A stretch of DNA of 64,000 nucleotides. It comes from JABWAN01 sp041918175. Lineage in GTDB: Bacteria > Zhuqueibacterota > Zhuqueibacteria > Zhuqueibacterales > Zhuqueibacteraceae. The first letter of the stretch is position 1, and each line of letters starts with the position of its first letter. This document shows positions 1-8,958 of this stretch, piece by piece. The stretch spans positions 1-64,000 of the forward strand of contig JAYRWE010000024.1 in the NCBI GenBank assembly GCA_041918175.1, given 5' to 3'. The position numbers and the translations under genes are program-made. The notes beneath the pieces were generated by a model. The model saw only the letters and a list, made by a program, of their open reading frames with translations. It did not search any database and was not told where the DNA came from.

Positions 1-80
1 GCAGTGAGGGCGAGAGTTTTGTTTAGAAAGACTGCTGCAAACAGCAGCACGACCCGCAATTTTTCCCACAAAACGAAACT

Positions 81-111
81 GCCACGCAAGTGTTTTTCAC
101 CCTTGCGTGGC
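81..111. terminator. Inverted repeat, possible terminator
   Basis: A perfect 10-bp stem (81-90 with 102-111, GCCACGCAAG and its complement) encloses an 11-nt loop. It lies just past the stop of the minus-strand glycosidase-like gene. There is no clear T tract, so it may only be a hairpin or a repeat arm. I see nothing else in bases 1-146. Confidence 0.4.
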
Positions 112-146
112 CGTTCAATATTTGAACGCATGCCGTACCTTTGCGG

Positions 147-3065
147 CTAGCGCAGCAACAGCATCTTCTTTTTCATTGCAAAGCCCTGCCCCGCGATTTC
201 ATAAACATAAACACCCGAAGCCAAACGCGCGTCGTCAAGTTTGAAACAATTCCAACCTGCGAACGCAAGCCGCGTTTCGCGCTGCACTTCGTTGCCCGCC
301 ATGTCATAAATCGACAAGCGCACTCGCCCGTCGTGCTTCATCGAAAAACGAATCGAAGTGCCGGCATTGAAAGGGTTCGGGAAATTTTGCTCCAGCGCAT
401 AATCCCAACTCTGCGTTTCATCCGTGACCTCGGAAGAATTGCCCACGGCTTCGAGGCCAAACCACAACGTCGGCGTTTTGGTTTGATCAAAGAGCACGCG
501 GAAAGTATTCGGCGCACTCGGCAAAACTTCGAGGCACGTGGCCGTGGCTTCACCCGTTGCGGTCAAAGGATAAACGCGCAAGCCCTTGGCCTCAATATGA
601 AATTCGACTTCAAGCTGCAGCGGCAAAATCTGCGTCGGTGCGCGGCCCCAATTATTGTGCAGCGTGTTGTTGTTCTCCCAAATCATGCCCGTGTTCTGCG
701 CTTGCGAAACCAGCGTGAACAATGAGCGCGACGCGGTTGCGAGCGGTTTGTCCGAAAGCGCCAGCCACGTGCATGCGCCGAAATCCGAGCCACCTAGCAA
801 CTTCATCTCGCCCAACGGCTCATTCGCAAAATCATCAAAGAAGCCCGTGGCAGCAATGAAACGCGGCGTGATCACTTTCAGCAAGCCGTCCGTGTCCCAA
901 ACAATCTCACCGGTGTCGGTGACATACGGACTGCGCGGCTCGCTCGGAAAGTTGGAGAAGTCCGCGGGCGTGGCGCTCGTGAACGTTTCATTCACAATCG
1001 CATGCTGCAAAGCGAGCTTGTCGGGAAATCGCGGTCGAATATCAAAACCCAAATCACGTTTCGGCGCGAGCAACACATCCTCGGGATGATAACGCGCGCC
1101 GAGCGTTTGCTGCGCGCCGCGAATCAAACCCTCGCGATACGCATACGCGCATGAAGGCATCAGCGCCATCATCACGCTGTTGCGATGCTGCGCAAAATAA
1201 TCGTCGATATAATCCGTTTGCCAATCGAGAGCGCCGTTATAATCAAAGAACATCAAACCGTCCGCGCGATGAAAAGCGGAGTAAGCGGTGAGAAAGAGCG
1301 CGCCCTCGGCTTGATAACGATTCGGGAACGCGTGATTGTACTCGCTCACGGTGAAGGGCTTGTTCGCCGCGATTGTGCCCGCGAACAAATAGGGAATCGT
1401 GCCGCCGACATTCTCCGGATCGCGCACCATCGCTGTGTTGTTGATCAGCCAATCCGTAGGCGACCACGGCTCGTTTGGAAACTGCGGATGATCCCAATAG
1501 TTGTGATTGTCCACGTAATCCATGCGCGCTTGCACCGCCAAATCCGGCAAGCCTGCGTACAAGTTCGTGCTCGTGATCGGCACGCGCACGCCGAGCGTGT
1601 TCTTCAAGTAGCTCGCCATCTCGTCAAAGAAATCATTTTGCAGTTGGATATAAAACGCGGTCATATCGGCCACGCGCTGCTTCGTGAGCGCATTGGCGGC
1701 ACTGAATTCAATGCGGCGCACGGTTCCGGCCTCGAGCGTTTCATTCGGCTCCAAGCCTTGCACCGCCGCGGCCCCGAACGCAACGTCATCAAACCAATAT
1801 TGACCAACTTCATCGCCCAGCATGAACGCGAGCTTGGTATCGCCGAGCAAAGTTGCGGGCGCAATAAAACTGAACGTGAAGCGCTGCCAATTTGTGGTGA
1901 GATTAAAACCCGCGCCGGTATAAAAAGTATACGGCGCGCTATTCTGTTGCACACCCACGAAGATGGCGCGATTACGATCCGAGCGTGCCGCGAAGCTCAC
2001 TGCATATGCGGAATCCTTTTGCATCGTGAGCGTGACTTGTTCCCATTGCACGTGCCAATTCGTACCGTCAATTGTCGAAACATTCACACGCGCAGAAGCT
2101 TGACCTTGATAAGGACTGATCGCGTCTCGCATCGTCGTTGCCGCGGCCGCACCGTGCAATTCCAAACGCCACGACGTGAGATCATTTTCATAGCCGTGGT
2201 TGCGCACTTGATTTTGCCCGCTCGTTATGCCTTGATTCCACGCTTGCGCGAGCGCAGCGGTGCTGCCATATTTCGCGCGCAAGAATTGTTGCCAGAGATC
2301 ATTCAACATGGCGTGGTGCCGCGCGGTGAGCACGCCGCCTTGCGCGAACGGCTTGAGCACGTTGCCGCGCCACATGCCATAGAGCAAGTTTTCGTTGGTG
2401 ATCTCGACCATCGCCATGACTGCATCATTCACGAGCGCAAGGCCGGTGTAGGGGTTCACGTGTGCGAGCAATTGCCGCGCATATTCTTTTTGCAACTCGC
2501 GCAATTGCGGATCAAAGATCGTCACACCCTTGCCGTAATTCCAAAGGGAGTCGGCGTGCAGCACGCCATCGGCATTGCGAAACGTGCGCGACACGTGCAG
2601 GTTCATGTTCACATACACGCCGTTCGCTTTCAATTGCGCAATAAGATATTCGAGGCGATCTAACGTTTGCGGATTGAGATGGCGCGTGTCGCCGCTTGGT
2701 TCGAACAAGCTCATTGCGCTCCACGGATTATCAAGATGGTGCATGCGCACAAGATTGAAACCAAACTTGCGCAAGCGACCCGCGATAAAAGGCGCTTCAT
2801 TCTTGGCAGGAAACGCACCGTCCGCCACGAGATTCGTGCCGAAGAAACGCAGCGGACTATCTTGCACGGCAAACTCGCCGCTTGGAGTCGCTGCAACGAA
2901 ATCATTCGCCGCGATCGCGCGCAATGGAAAGCTCGGCAAGAAACTCGCGCTTGTAGTGTCGTGGGGAGGAAGATAAAAGCTGAAGCCGTTGGGAAAATTT
3001 TGGGCGGCGAGAGAAGTGACAAGGCTCGTCAGTAGTAGGGATATTTTTAGATTACCTTTCAACAT
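147..3065 (-). CDS. Secreted glycoside hydrolase-like protein with T9SS sorting domain
   Basis: 972 aa. Residues 1-21 look like a signal peptide. A clan GH-A (GH5-like) TIM barrel begins near residue 60 (NLVRMHH, YVNMNLHV). The likely acid/base Glu225 sits in EITNEN and the likely nucleophile Glu575 in VSEYNH. Between them, about residues 290-435, lies a jelly-roll carbohydrate-binding-like domain (WEQVTLTM to YWFDDVAFG). A C-terminal beta-rich part is followed by a type A T9SS sorting domain from about 893 (NFPNPFNAGTSIRF, ending MKKKMLLLR). I infer an outer-surface or secreted polysaccharide hydrolase; substrate unknown. The binding module inserted inside the barrel sequence is unusual. No obvious operon partner. 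Confidence 0.8.
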   Translation of the reverse strand: MLKGNLKISLLLTSLVTSLAAQNFPNGFSFYLPPHDTTSASFLPSFPLRAIAANDFVAATPSGEFAVQDSPLRFFGTNLVADGAFPAKNEAPFIAGRLRKFGFNLVRMHHLDNPWSAMSLFEPSGDTRHLNPQTLDRLEYLIAQLKANGVYVNMNLHVSRTFRNADGVLHADSLWNYGKGVTIFDPQLRELQKEYARQLLAHVNPYTGLALVNDAVMAMVEITNENLLYGMWRGNVLKPFAQGGVLTARHHAMLNDLWQQFLRAKYGSTAALAQAWNQGITSGQNQVRNHGYENDLTSWRLELHGAAAATTMRDAISPYQGQASARVNVSTIDGTNWHVQWEQVTLTMQKDSAYAVSFAARSDRNRAIFVGVQQNSAPYTFYTGAGFNLTTNWQRFTFSFIAPATLLGDTKLAFMLGDEVGQYWFDDVAFGAAAVQGLEPNETLEAGTVRRIEFSAANALTKQRVADMTAFYIQLQNDFFDEMASYLKNTLGVRVPITSTNLYAGLPDLAVQARMDYVDNHNYWDHPQFPNEPWSPTDWLINNTAMVRDPENVGGTIPYLFAGTIAANKPFTVSEYNHAFPNRYQAEGALFLTAYSAFHRADGLMFFDYNGALDWQTDYIDDYFAQHRNSVMMALMPSCAYAYREGLIRGAQQTLGARYHPEDVLLAPKRDLGFDIRPRFPDKLALQHAIVNETFTSATPADFSNFPSEPRSPYVTDTGEIVWDTDGLLKVITPRFIAATGFFDDFANEPLGEMKLLGGSDFGACTWLALSDKPLATASRSLFTLVSQAQNTGMIWENNNTLHNNWGRAPTQILPLQLEVEFHIEAKGLRVYPLTATGEATATCLEVLPSAPNTFRVLFDQTKTPTLWFGLEAVGNSSEVTDETQSWDYALEQNFPNPFNAGTSIRFSMKHDGRVRLSIYDMAGNEVQRETRLAFAGWNCFKLDDARLASGVYVYEIAGQGFAMKKKMLLLR

Positions 3066-3144
3066 ACTTGCTGGGAAGTTAGTTTTAGAAACAAAGACAG
3101 GCTGCCTTTACTATGATTTGAATTGAAGGCACTCTGGGTATTTC

Positions 3145-5622
3145 TCAAACTAAAACCAAATTAGCTATTGGCGTGTAAATATCTTCCGACGGAGTTTTGA
3201 TCGTGACGATGAGGGAATACCTTGTTAGCCGATTCCATTTCCCCAAGTGTTTTCTTTCTCTCCACCAGCCGTTTACCGGGAAAATAGCAAGGTATCCCTT
3301 TTCAGCAAGGTCTGCTGCAGTGCCTCGCCAAACATCGGAATGTATCGAACCCCGCGAGCGAAGCTTGAAGCCGAGAAGCCATTCAGAGGAATCGCTGGAT
3401 GTACTTTCATCATGGATGTCTTCTTCGCGTGCGACTTTGTTGATGCGCTGCCGAAACTCTTTTGTTGTCTCCGTTGCCGATTTCGTATCGAACCTTAAAC
3501 CATGAGAAGCATATCGAAATTTCTTATTCCACCCTCGACGAGCAGGGCTAGGCTCAATGAAATAGGATAAAGTGACGCGCATTTCCACCTCGACCTCACC
3601 CAAATCCATCAAGACTTCACGCGGCCACGGCAGTTCATGTAGATGCATTTCGTTAGTTTTGATCTCGGAGCCTTGCTGAACATAAGGTTGAAGCGAGTTT
3701 TGGATAATCAGAGTCAGAACGTTGCTCGCGCTCCACCGGGCGCGATTTAGGTCGGGTACACCAAAGCCATAAGTTCGCAACAAATTCTTAATCTCGTTCT
3801 TTCGTGGATGTCGCAGATCTAAGCCGCCCAACATTTCCGTCGTCCAAGAAGCAGAATGAATGAGCAACCCTCGAATCGTTTCCGGCCAGAAATTGGGATA
3901 AAGCGCCTGAATCATTGCTGCCATTCTTGCCGCAAGAGCAGTGGCAGCACTTGTGTCACCTGTGATTGTGAAGTAATTAATTTCGGGTTGATAATAGGTG
4001 GAGAGCAACTGCAATGAGTCGACATAATCCGTCGATTTTGTTGCTGGTTCTCTAGCCATATTGCCTCCCTCAAGAACAATATCAGGCTTAAATGGCCATT
4101 GCTTTTGCCAAATCAGCGATGTGCTGCTAGCGGGGCATAACCCTCCTTTAGCTGCAAGTAAAGCCCAACCTGGATACAGAAGATGATCAATCTGGTCTTT
4201 TTCAGTATAAGCGCCAACGGTTATAGCATTCCATGATTGTCCCGGGTCGTGAATCGCTTCCGTTTGGTTGGCTTCGGGATAATGTTTCGCTACATCAAAG
4301 CCTATGTTTCCTGCTGATATCAGCAATAAACGCTGCTTATCGTCATCTGCTCCGGAACAAAGCTGGTCTATCGCTGCAGACCAAGACGACGGCTGGCCGC
4401 GATCTCTGAACTCCGTCGTGGTGATAGCAAGAGAAATGGCGCGATTTCTGAAAGGAGCACTAATCTCGACACGGGCAATTGATTCTTTGGTGATCTCGCC
4501 ATACAATTCGGGCGGATTCGCTGCCGAAGGTGGAAGAATTTTGCAAGATTCGAGTCTGTGCTGCAATTGAATTGACTCCTTGCTATTCAAGGCTTCGGAG
4601 AGATCGCCATACAGGCTGAGCCCCGCCATTTCAGTACCGTGACCATGATGGTCTGCCACACCCCATGACGGATTGTAAGTATGCATATCACTTAAGGCTA
4701 GCCCCGGTTCGATTAACGGATGGCCGTTGTTGATGCCAGTATCAAGTATGCAAATCGCAGGGGCAGCATCATTTGGCGACACAAGCCGCGATTTGAATCT
4801 TTCTATCCATTCATGCTGCTGACTCCTAGCAAGCCTGACGAAGACCTCTGCGGTAAATCTAGCGCGCCGCAGTTCGGCCAGACAATTGAGCAACAGGATT
4901 GACTCAAGAAATTGCTGCTTGCTGGCAAAAGCCAAGAGAACGGTGCGTTCAGGAAAAAATAGGTTGTTTTCTGTGAGAGCAATATCATGCGCGTTCGCCT
5001 GTGCTCGAAATAAGTTCAAGATTTCGTTTTTCTCTTCTTGGTTTTCACCTGCTCGGAGCCAAACTTCCCACCAGATCGGATCACTCAAGGTAATATCATC
5101 AAAATTGCCTTCCTCTACCCAGAAAGCCTTGAGAGATGCCAGCTTGATTTCCGCGATATTATCAACAAGCGTTTGATGCTTGGGTTTTTCAGATTTTGGA
5201 GTTGTTTTCTTCAGATAACTATCCACAATTTTAAAAAAATGGGTTAATTTTCCTTCGGGCACATAAACTGTCGCATAAGTCGTTTTCTCTTCATCGCCCT
5301 CCTGCTTTGTAGCCAATAATTCAATTCCGCTACGTTGATCTTCCAGACTCTCTAATTGCAGTGGGTAGCCCGGATCGCTTTCGAATTGAATACATAAACC
5401 CAAATCGGAGCGAACTCCAAGAGCAGAGCGTTGCCCGGGCAATTCTACAGCTTGCTTTTCAATAAGGCGGAGTTGCTCCTTAAGCTTATTGCCGTGAAGT
5501 TTTCGATCCCTGGTTTGGAGCAAAAACGTGCGTCTGGGGCGTCCTGGATAAGTATAGGGTTCCCTTGTTAGCGTATTTCTCAACAGGAGATGAGGAAGTT
5601 GCGAGTTATTATTGGAAGGCAT
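3145..5622 (-). CDS. ietS: Subtilisin-like serine protease, IetS-like
   Basis: 825 aa S8 peptidase with no signal peptide, so probably cytoplasmic. The catalytic triad is visible: Asp294 (ILDTG), His328 (HGHGT), Ser558 (GDTSAA), with oxyanion Asn near 439 (SAGN). A long N-terminal region (1-280) and C-terminal region (about 600-825) flank the protease domain, as in AAA-partnered subtilases. It starts 24 nt after the AAA ATPase gene, so the two are surely co-transcribed, ATPase first. The pair matches the IetAS arrangement, known as a plasmid incompatibility and anti-phage system. The ATPase presumably controls or feeds the protease. Family call is solid; the defence role is inferred from architecture. 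Confidence 0.82.
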   Translation of the reverse strand: MPSNNNSQLPHLLLRNTLTREPYTYPGRPRRTFLLQTRDRKLHGNKLKEQLRLIEKQAVELPGQRSALGVRSDLGLCIQFESDPGYPLQLESLEDQRSGIELLATKQEGDEEKTTYATVYVPEGKLTHFFKIVDSYLKKTTPKSEKPKHQTLVDNIAEIKLASLKAFWVEEGNFDDITLSDPIWWEVWLRAGENQEEKNEILNLFRAQANAHDIALTENNLFFPERTVLLAFASKQQFLESILLLNCLAELRRARFTAEVFVRLARSQQHEWIERFKSRLVSPNDAAPAICILDTGINNGHPLIEPGLALSDMHTYNPSWGVADHHGHGTEMAGLSLYGDLSEALNSKESIQLQHRLESCKILPPSAANPPELYGEITKESIARVEISAPFRNRAISLAITTTEFRDRGQPSSWSAAIDQLCSGADDDKQRLLLISAGNIGFDVAKHYPEANQTEAIHDPGQSWNAITVGAYTEKDQIDHLLYPGWALLAAKGGLCPASSTSLIWQKQWPFKPDIVLEGGNMAREPATKSTDYVDSLQLLSTYYQPEINYFTITGDTSAATALAARMAAMIQALYPNFWPETIRGLLIHSASWTTEMLGGLDLRHPRKNEIKNLLRTYGFGVPDLNRARWSASNVLTLIIQNSLQPYVQQGSEIKTNEMHLHELPWPREVLMDLGEVEVEMRVTLSYFIEPSPARRGWNKKFRYASHGLRFDTKSATETTKEFRQRINKVAREEDIHDESTSSDSSEWLLGFKLRSRGSIHSDVWRGTAADLAEKGYLAIFPVNGWWRERKHLGKWNRLTRYSLIVTIKTPSEDIYTPIANLVLV

Positions 5623-5646
5623 GTGAAGGGCTTAATAAGTTTCTAT

Positions 5647-6627
5647 CTATTTTCGGAATGATTTCTTTTCATCTATGAAGCTCAAAATGCCTGTTGTTAC
5701 AAGCGTATCGTTGTCATTGATAATTATTTCCTTAATCGCCTCCTCACATGCTTGACTGATTTCGGCGAAGCTCAGACCTAAGGCGGATTCTGCGATGCGG
5801 GCAATTTCGATACTTGAGTCTCCACGATCTTGCAGCCGTGTTTCCAGAAGCTTAACGATTAGCGTTTGATCCGGCAGTTCATATTCGATAACGTCATCGT
5901 AGCGGCGATATAATGCAAAATCCAGGCTCTGAGGATGATTCGTTGCCGCTATAATCAGGCTCGAGGAACGATCTCTTTCGATAAACATCAAAAAGCTGTT
6001 CAACACTCGACGAATTTCACCGACATCGTTGAGTAAACCGCGTTGTGTTCCGATGGAATCAAACTCATCAAACAGATACACGCCGCGAGTTTGCTCGATA
6101 GCATCAAATATGAGACGAAGCTTTGCCGCGGTTTCACCCATATACTTTGTAATCAAACCGTCTAAACGCACCTCGAATAATGGAATGCCCAGTTCTCCCG
6201 CCAAAGCTGAAGCTGACATGGTTTTGCCACAACCAGGCGGTCCAGTAAGAAGAAGCTTACGTCTAGGGTTTAATCCATGCGTCTGCAGCTTGGTAAGATG
6301 CCTTTGCTCATTCAAGATTCGCGACAGCCTTTTGAGAAGTTTGGGATGAAGGATCATGTCGCTTAGTCGAACTTTGGGATAATCAACCGACAGCAATCCA
6401 CTAAGTTCGCCCCGTGGTTGGGCAATTGCAAGTGGCTGCCGATTTATAGTTGAAAAGGCCCCCCGAGCTTTGGCGCGATCAACTAATTCCCGAAGCTCCT
6501 GTGCAAATTTGCCGTGTCCTTGTCTGGCTTCATTGGCGGCTACTTGCATTACAGTGGAGTAGAATCGAGCTTCATCTTTTTCGATTACACTCTTTAAGAT
6601 AGTTTTGATTTGTTGCGCAGTAGCCAT
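5647..6627 (-). CDS. ietA: AAA+ ATPase, IetA-like
   Basis: 326 aa single-domain AAA ATPase. Walker A is GPPGCGKT (129-136), Walker B YLFDEFD (Asp187, Glu188), and a sensor-1 IIAATNH follows. The roughly 80-residue N-terminal helical part probably binds partner or substrate. It resembles the ATPase of IetAS-type pairs, which sits directly upstream of a subtilase, as here. In that system ATPase and protease act together against phage or incompatible plasmids; details are inferred. An antiporter, chaperone or secretion ATPase is unlikely given the partner. Confidence 0.82.
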   Translation of the reverse strand: MATAQQIKTILKSVIEKDEARFYSTVMQVAANEARQGHGKFAQELRELVDRAKARGAFSTINRQPLAIAQPRGELSGLLSVDYPKVRLSDMILHPKLLKRLSRILNEQRHLTKLQTHGLNPRRKLLLTGPPGCGKTMSASALAGELGIPLFEVRLDGLITKYMGETAAKLRLIFDAIEQTRGVYLFDEFDSIGTQRGLLNDVGEIRRVLNSFLMFIERDRSSSLIIAATNHPQSLDFALYRRYDDVIEYELPDQTLIVKLLETRLQDRGDSSIEIARIAESALGLSFAEISQACEEAIKEIIINDNDTLVTTGILSFIDEKKSFRK

Positions 6628-6718
6628 CGAGGTTTCCTCAATCTGTTGGGGTATTGAGAGCCGTTAGTTATCGCACTAAACTTACGATCGACAAATGGGC
6701 AAAACACCTCAGATTTTC

Positions 6719-8197
6719 TTAATCTTCCAGCAATACATCCACGACTCCCTTCACCGAAAACAATTTTTCATGCTCGAACCTGAAAGTATTGTGCACGTAA
6801 TCACCGCTGGGCAGGCGATAATAGAGCGGCTTATATTGCTCGCGATTCGCGCTGATATGATGCAGCGCGGCCACGAGCGCATCAACATCCTTTTCCGTAT
6901 TGTAAATGCCGAAACTCGCGCGCACCATGCCGCGATGCAGCTCCGCGAGATTCGCCAACTCTTCATCGGAAAGTTGCTCCGCCTCTTCGGCAAGACTGAG
7001 CATCACCATCTCGCGCACATAAGGGTGCGCGCAAAAACATTCATTGCGCACCGAGATGTTGAAATAATCATTCAACACCGCGGCGGTTAAGCTGTGATCG
7101 AAGTTGCGCAGGTTGAATGAAATTGCGCCGGTGCGTTGACACAGTTTGGGATCGGTCTCGCCATAGATGATGAGATCGTTTACCTCGCTCATTCTCTTGA
7201 GCGCGTAATTGATGAGGCGTGTTTCATCCTCGGCGATCACCTCCATGCCGACTTTGTGCAGCGCATACAACGCTGCGCCCAAAGCAATCGTGCCGACAAT
7301 GTTCGGCGTGCCCGCCTCTTCGCGGTCGGGAAAATTTTGCGAGATGGTATAGCGATTCACCCACACCGTATCGACCATGCCGCCGCCGACTTCTTGCGGC
7401 TCAATATCGGCAAACAAATCTTTGCGCGTGACCACGACGCCGGGCGAGCCGGGCGCATAAATTTTGTGGCCGGAAAAAACGAGTACGTCGAGGTTGCGCG
7501 CCGCGTTCGCATGGCCGCTCATATGAATCGGCTCGTGCGCCGCCATTTGCGCCGCGTCAATCACAATCAGCGCGCCGTGGCGATGCGCCATCTCCGCGAC
7601 TTCGTGAATGGGATTGATGATGCCCGTGACGTTCGAAACGCCAGTGAGCGAAATATAATTCACGCGATCTTTGTGCTCGTTGAGCGCTTGCTCCATCCGT
7701 TCGAGATCAACACAGCCGAGCGAGTGTGCGGCCATTTGCGCAGGCACATGCACGACTTCGCGATAATGTTTGCGATGCGGCAAATCGTTCGAGTGATGCT
7801 CCATGATCGAAGTGAGCACCACGTCGCGCTCGGGCCGCTTCTCGCGCAGCGTGCGCGCCACGCGATTCATGGCCGCGGTCGTGCCGCTGCCGAGAAAGAA
7901 GGTCGTGTAAATTTTCGGATCGGCATGCACGAACTCCAGCACCATGTCATGCACCCAGTGATACTCGTGCGTCGAGAGCTTCGCGCCGAAGTGCATCACG
8001 CTGTGTGTGTTCGAATAGTACGGCAGATAACGATCCAATACTTCTTGCACGACTTTAAGCCGCAACGTGCTCGCCGTGCTGTCGAGATAAATGCGTCGCG
8101 TGCGCTCGCCGTTGGCCAATTCATAACTCGTGTTTAAGCCAATCGCATCGCGCCGCAGTTTTTCCAACAAAGCAACATGACCGTTTGCATGTGACAT
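6719..8197 (-). CDS. Class V PLP-dependent aminotransferase (cysteine desulfurase-like)
   Basis: A fold-type I PLP enzyme of the SufS/NifS class. The Schiff-base lysine is in FSGHKIYAPGSPG and the PLP-binding aspartate in LIVIDAAQ. It is about 80 residues longer than SufS at the C terminus, and the region after the core (SVRNECFCAHPYVRE) holds cysteines that could act in persulfide transfer. I chose the ATG at 8197 because a GGAGG lies about 9 nt upstream; an upstream in-frame start at 8215 lacks one. No suf or isc genes are near, so it may be a selenocysteine lyase-like or isopenicillin-epimerase-like relative. It follows the MNT/HEPN pair on the same strand. Confidence 0.75.
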   Translation of the reverse strand: MSHANGHVALLEKLRRDAIGLNTSYELANGERTRRIYLDSTASTLRLKVVQEVLDRYLPYYSNTHSVMHFGAKLSTHEYHWVHDMVLEFVHADPKIYTTFFLGSGTTAAMNRVARTLREKRPERDVVLTSIMEHHSNDLPHRKHYREVVHVPAQMAAHSLGCVDLERMEQALNEHKDRVNYISLTGVSNVTGIINPIHEVAEMAHRHGALIVIDAAQMAAHEPIHMSGHANAARNLDVLVFSGHKIYAPGSPGVVVTRKDLFADIEPQEVGGGMVDTVWVNRYTISQNFPDREEAGTPNIVGTIALGAALYALHKVGMEVIAEDETRLINYALKRMSEVNDLIIYGETDPKLCQRTGAISFNLRNFDHSLTAAVLNDYFNISVRNECFCAHPYVREMVMLSLAEEAEQLSDEELANLAELHRGMVRASFGIYNTEKDVDALVAALHHISANREQYKPLYYRLPSGDYVHNTFRFEHEKLFSVKGVVDVLLED

Positions 8198-8221
8198 CGC
8201 AAGAGCCTCCGTCAAGTGGAT

Positions 8222-8635
8222 CTATTCTGTTGTCGTATTTTCTGTGGTTGATGAAGCCTCGGGCGTAAGATACTTCTTTGCCGCGGTTAAAAATTCTTCC
8301 GCGGCGTTTGCCGCTTCGATGGCGTCCTGCTCGTTAAATTCCGCATCCCTGACATAATCCGCTGCTTGCCGCTTGTTAAAGCCATCGATCAAGATGCGGT
8401 GGAATTTTGCGTCAAGTTTTCCCGTTTTCGCAAATATTTTTCCCTACTGCGCTCGAACCGCTTGGTGCGAAGAATATTCTTCGCCTTCTTCCCACAATAA
8501 ACCTTCGGCAACATAAAACATCGCGTAATAAGCGCGAGAAAGGGCGATCTCATAAAACTGCGCTGCGATGAGCATGTCGGCGGCGCGAATATTTTCTTCA
8601 GCCTTTTGCAGATATTCCACGGTTTCGGGTTTCAT
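8222..8635 (-). pseudogene. HEPN-domain toxin gene interrupted by an in-frame amber codon
   Basis: Starting at ATG 8635 (MKPETVEYLQ), the frame encodes a HEPN domain (AADMLIAAQFYEIALSRAYYAMFY). It meets TAG at 8444-8446 after SSHQAVRAQ, then continues open as GKIFAKTGKLDAKFHR, DGFNKRQAADYV and on to a second TAG at 8222. Family members usually have Phe where the amber lies (AQFGK). The read-through product would be about 137 aa with one internal stop and no frameshift. HEPN proteins of this type are RNase toxins paired with MNT nucleotidyltransferases. The ATG overlaps the MNT stop (ATGA). Most simply a toxin killed by a nonsense change; a sequencing error or suppression cannot be excluded. 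Confidence 0.8.
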
Positions 8636-8958
8636 GCGACCTCGATTCCATCTTTCCGAAGGTTGTTCATAAAGAAAGACTTCTGCTCGCGCCACTCGCG
8701 TTCGCGCAAAGGAATAAGGGCCACCAAACTATCATAATCCAAAGAAAGCCGCGCCGCGATTTCGCTGGTGCGCTTTAGCTCCAATGGGGCACGCTCATAA
8801 TTTTTCAAAATCATCGCCACATCGAGGTCAGAATCTTCATGCGCTTCGCCGCGCGCGTACGAGCCGTAAAGAATAAGCGCGACGAGTTGATCGCCGTAAA
8901 GTTTTTGCAACTCGCGCTTCAACTCGTGCAGAAGTTGGTTTATTTGTGAGGTGCTCAT
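8632..8958 (-). CDS. MNT-type nucleotidyltransferase antitoxin
   Basis: 108 aa minimal nucleotidyltransferase. The GS motif (Gly32-Ser33 in YGSYARG) and the DxD pair (Asp44, Asp46 in DSDLDV) are intact. Family members neutralise a HEPN RNase toxin, in studied cases by AMPylating it. Here the HEPN partner starts in a 4-nt ATGA overlap at the MNT stop. The MNT start itself overlaps the fmt stop by 4 nt, so this antitoxin is probably translated by coupling to fmt. Confidence 0.85.
   Translation of the reverse strand: MSTSQINQLLHELKRELQKLYGDQLVALILYGSYARGEAHEDSDLDVAMILKNYERAPLELKRTSEIAARLSLDYDSLVALIPLREREWREQKSFFMNNLRKDGIEVA

Noticed and set aside
1185..2663. 492-codon open frame on the plus strand
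   Set aside because: Antisense to the glycosidase-like gene; Arg/His/Ile-rich translation with no domain, typical of a GC-biased shadow frame.
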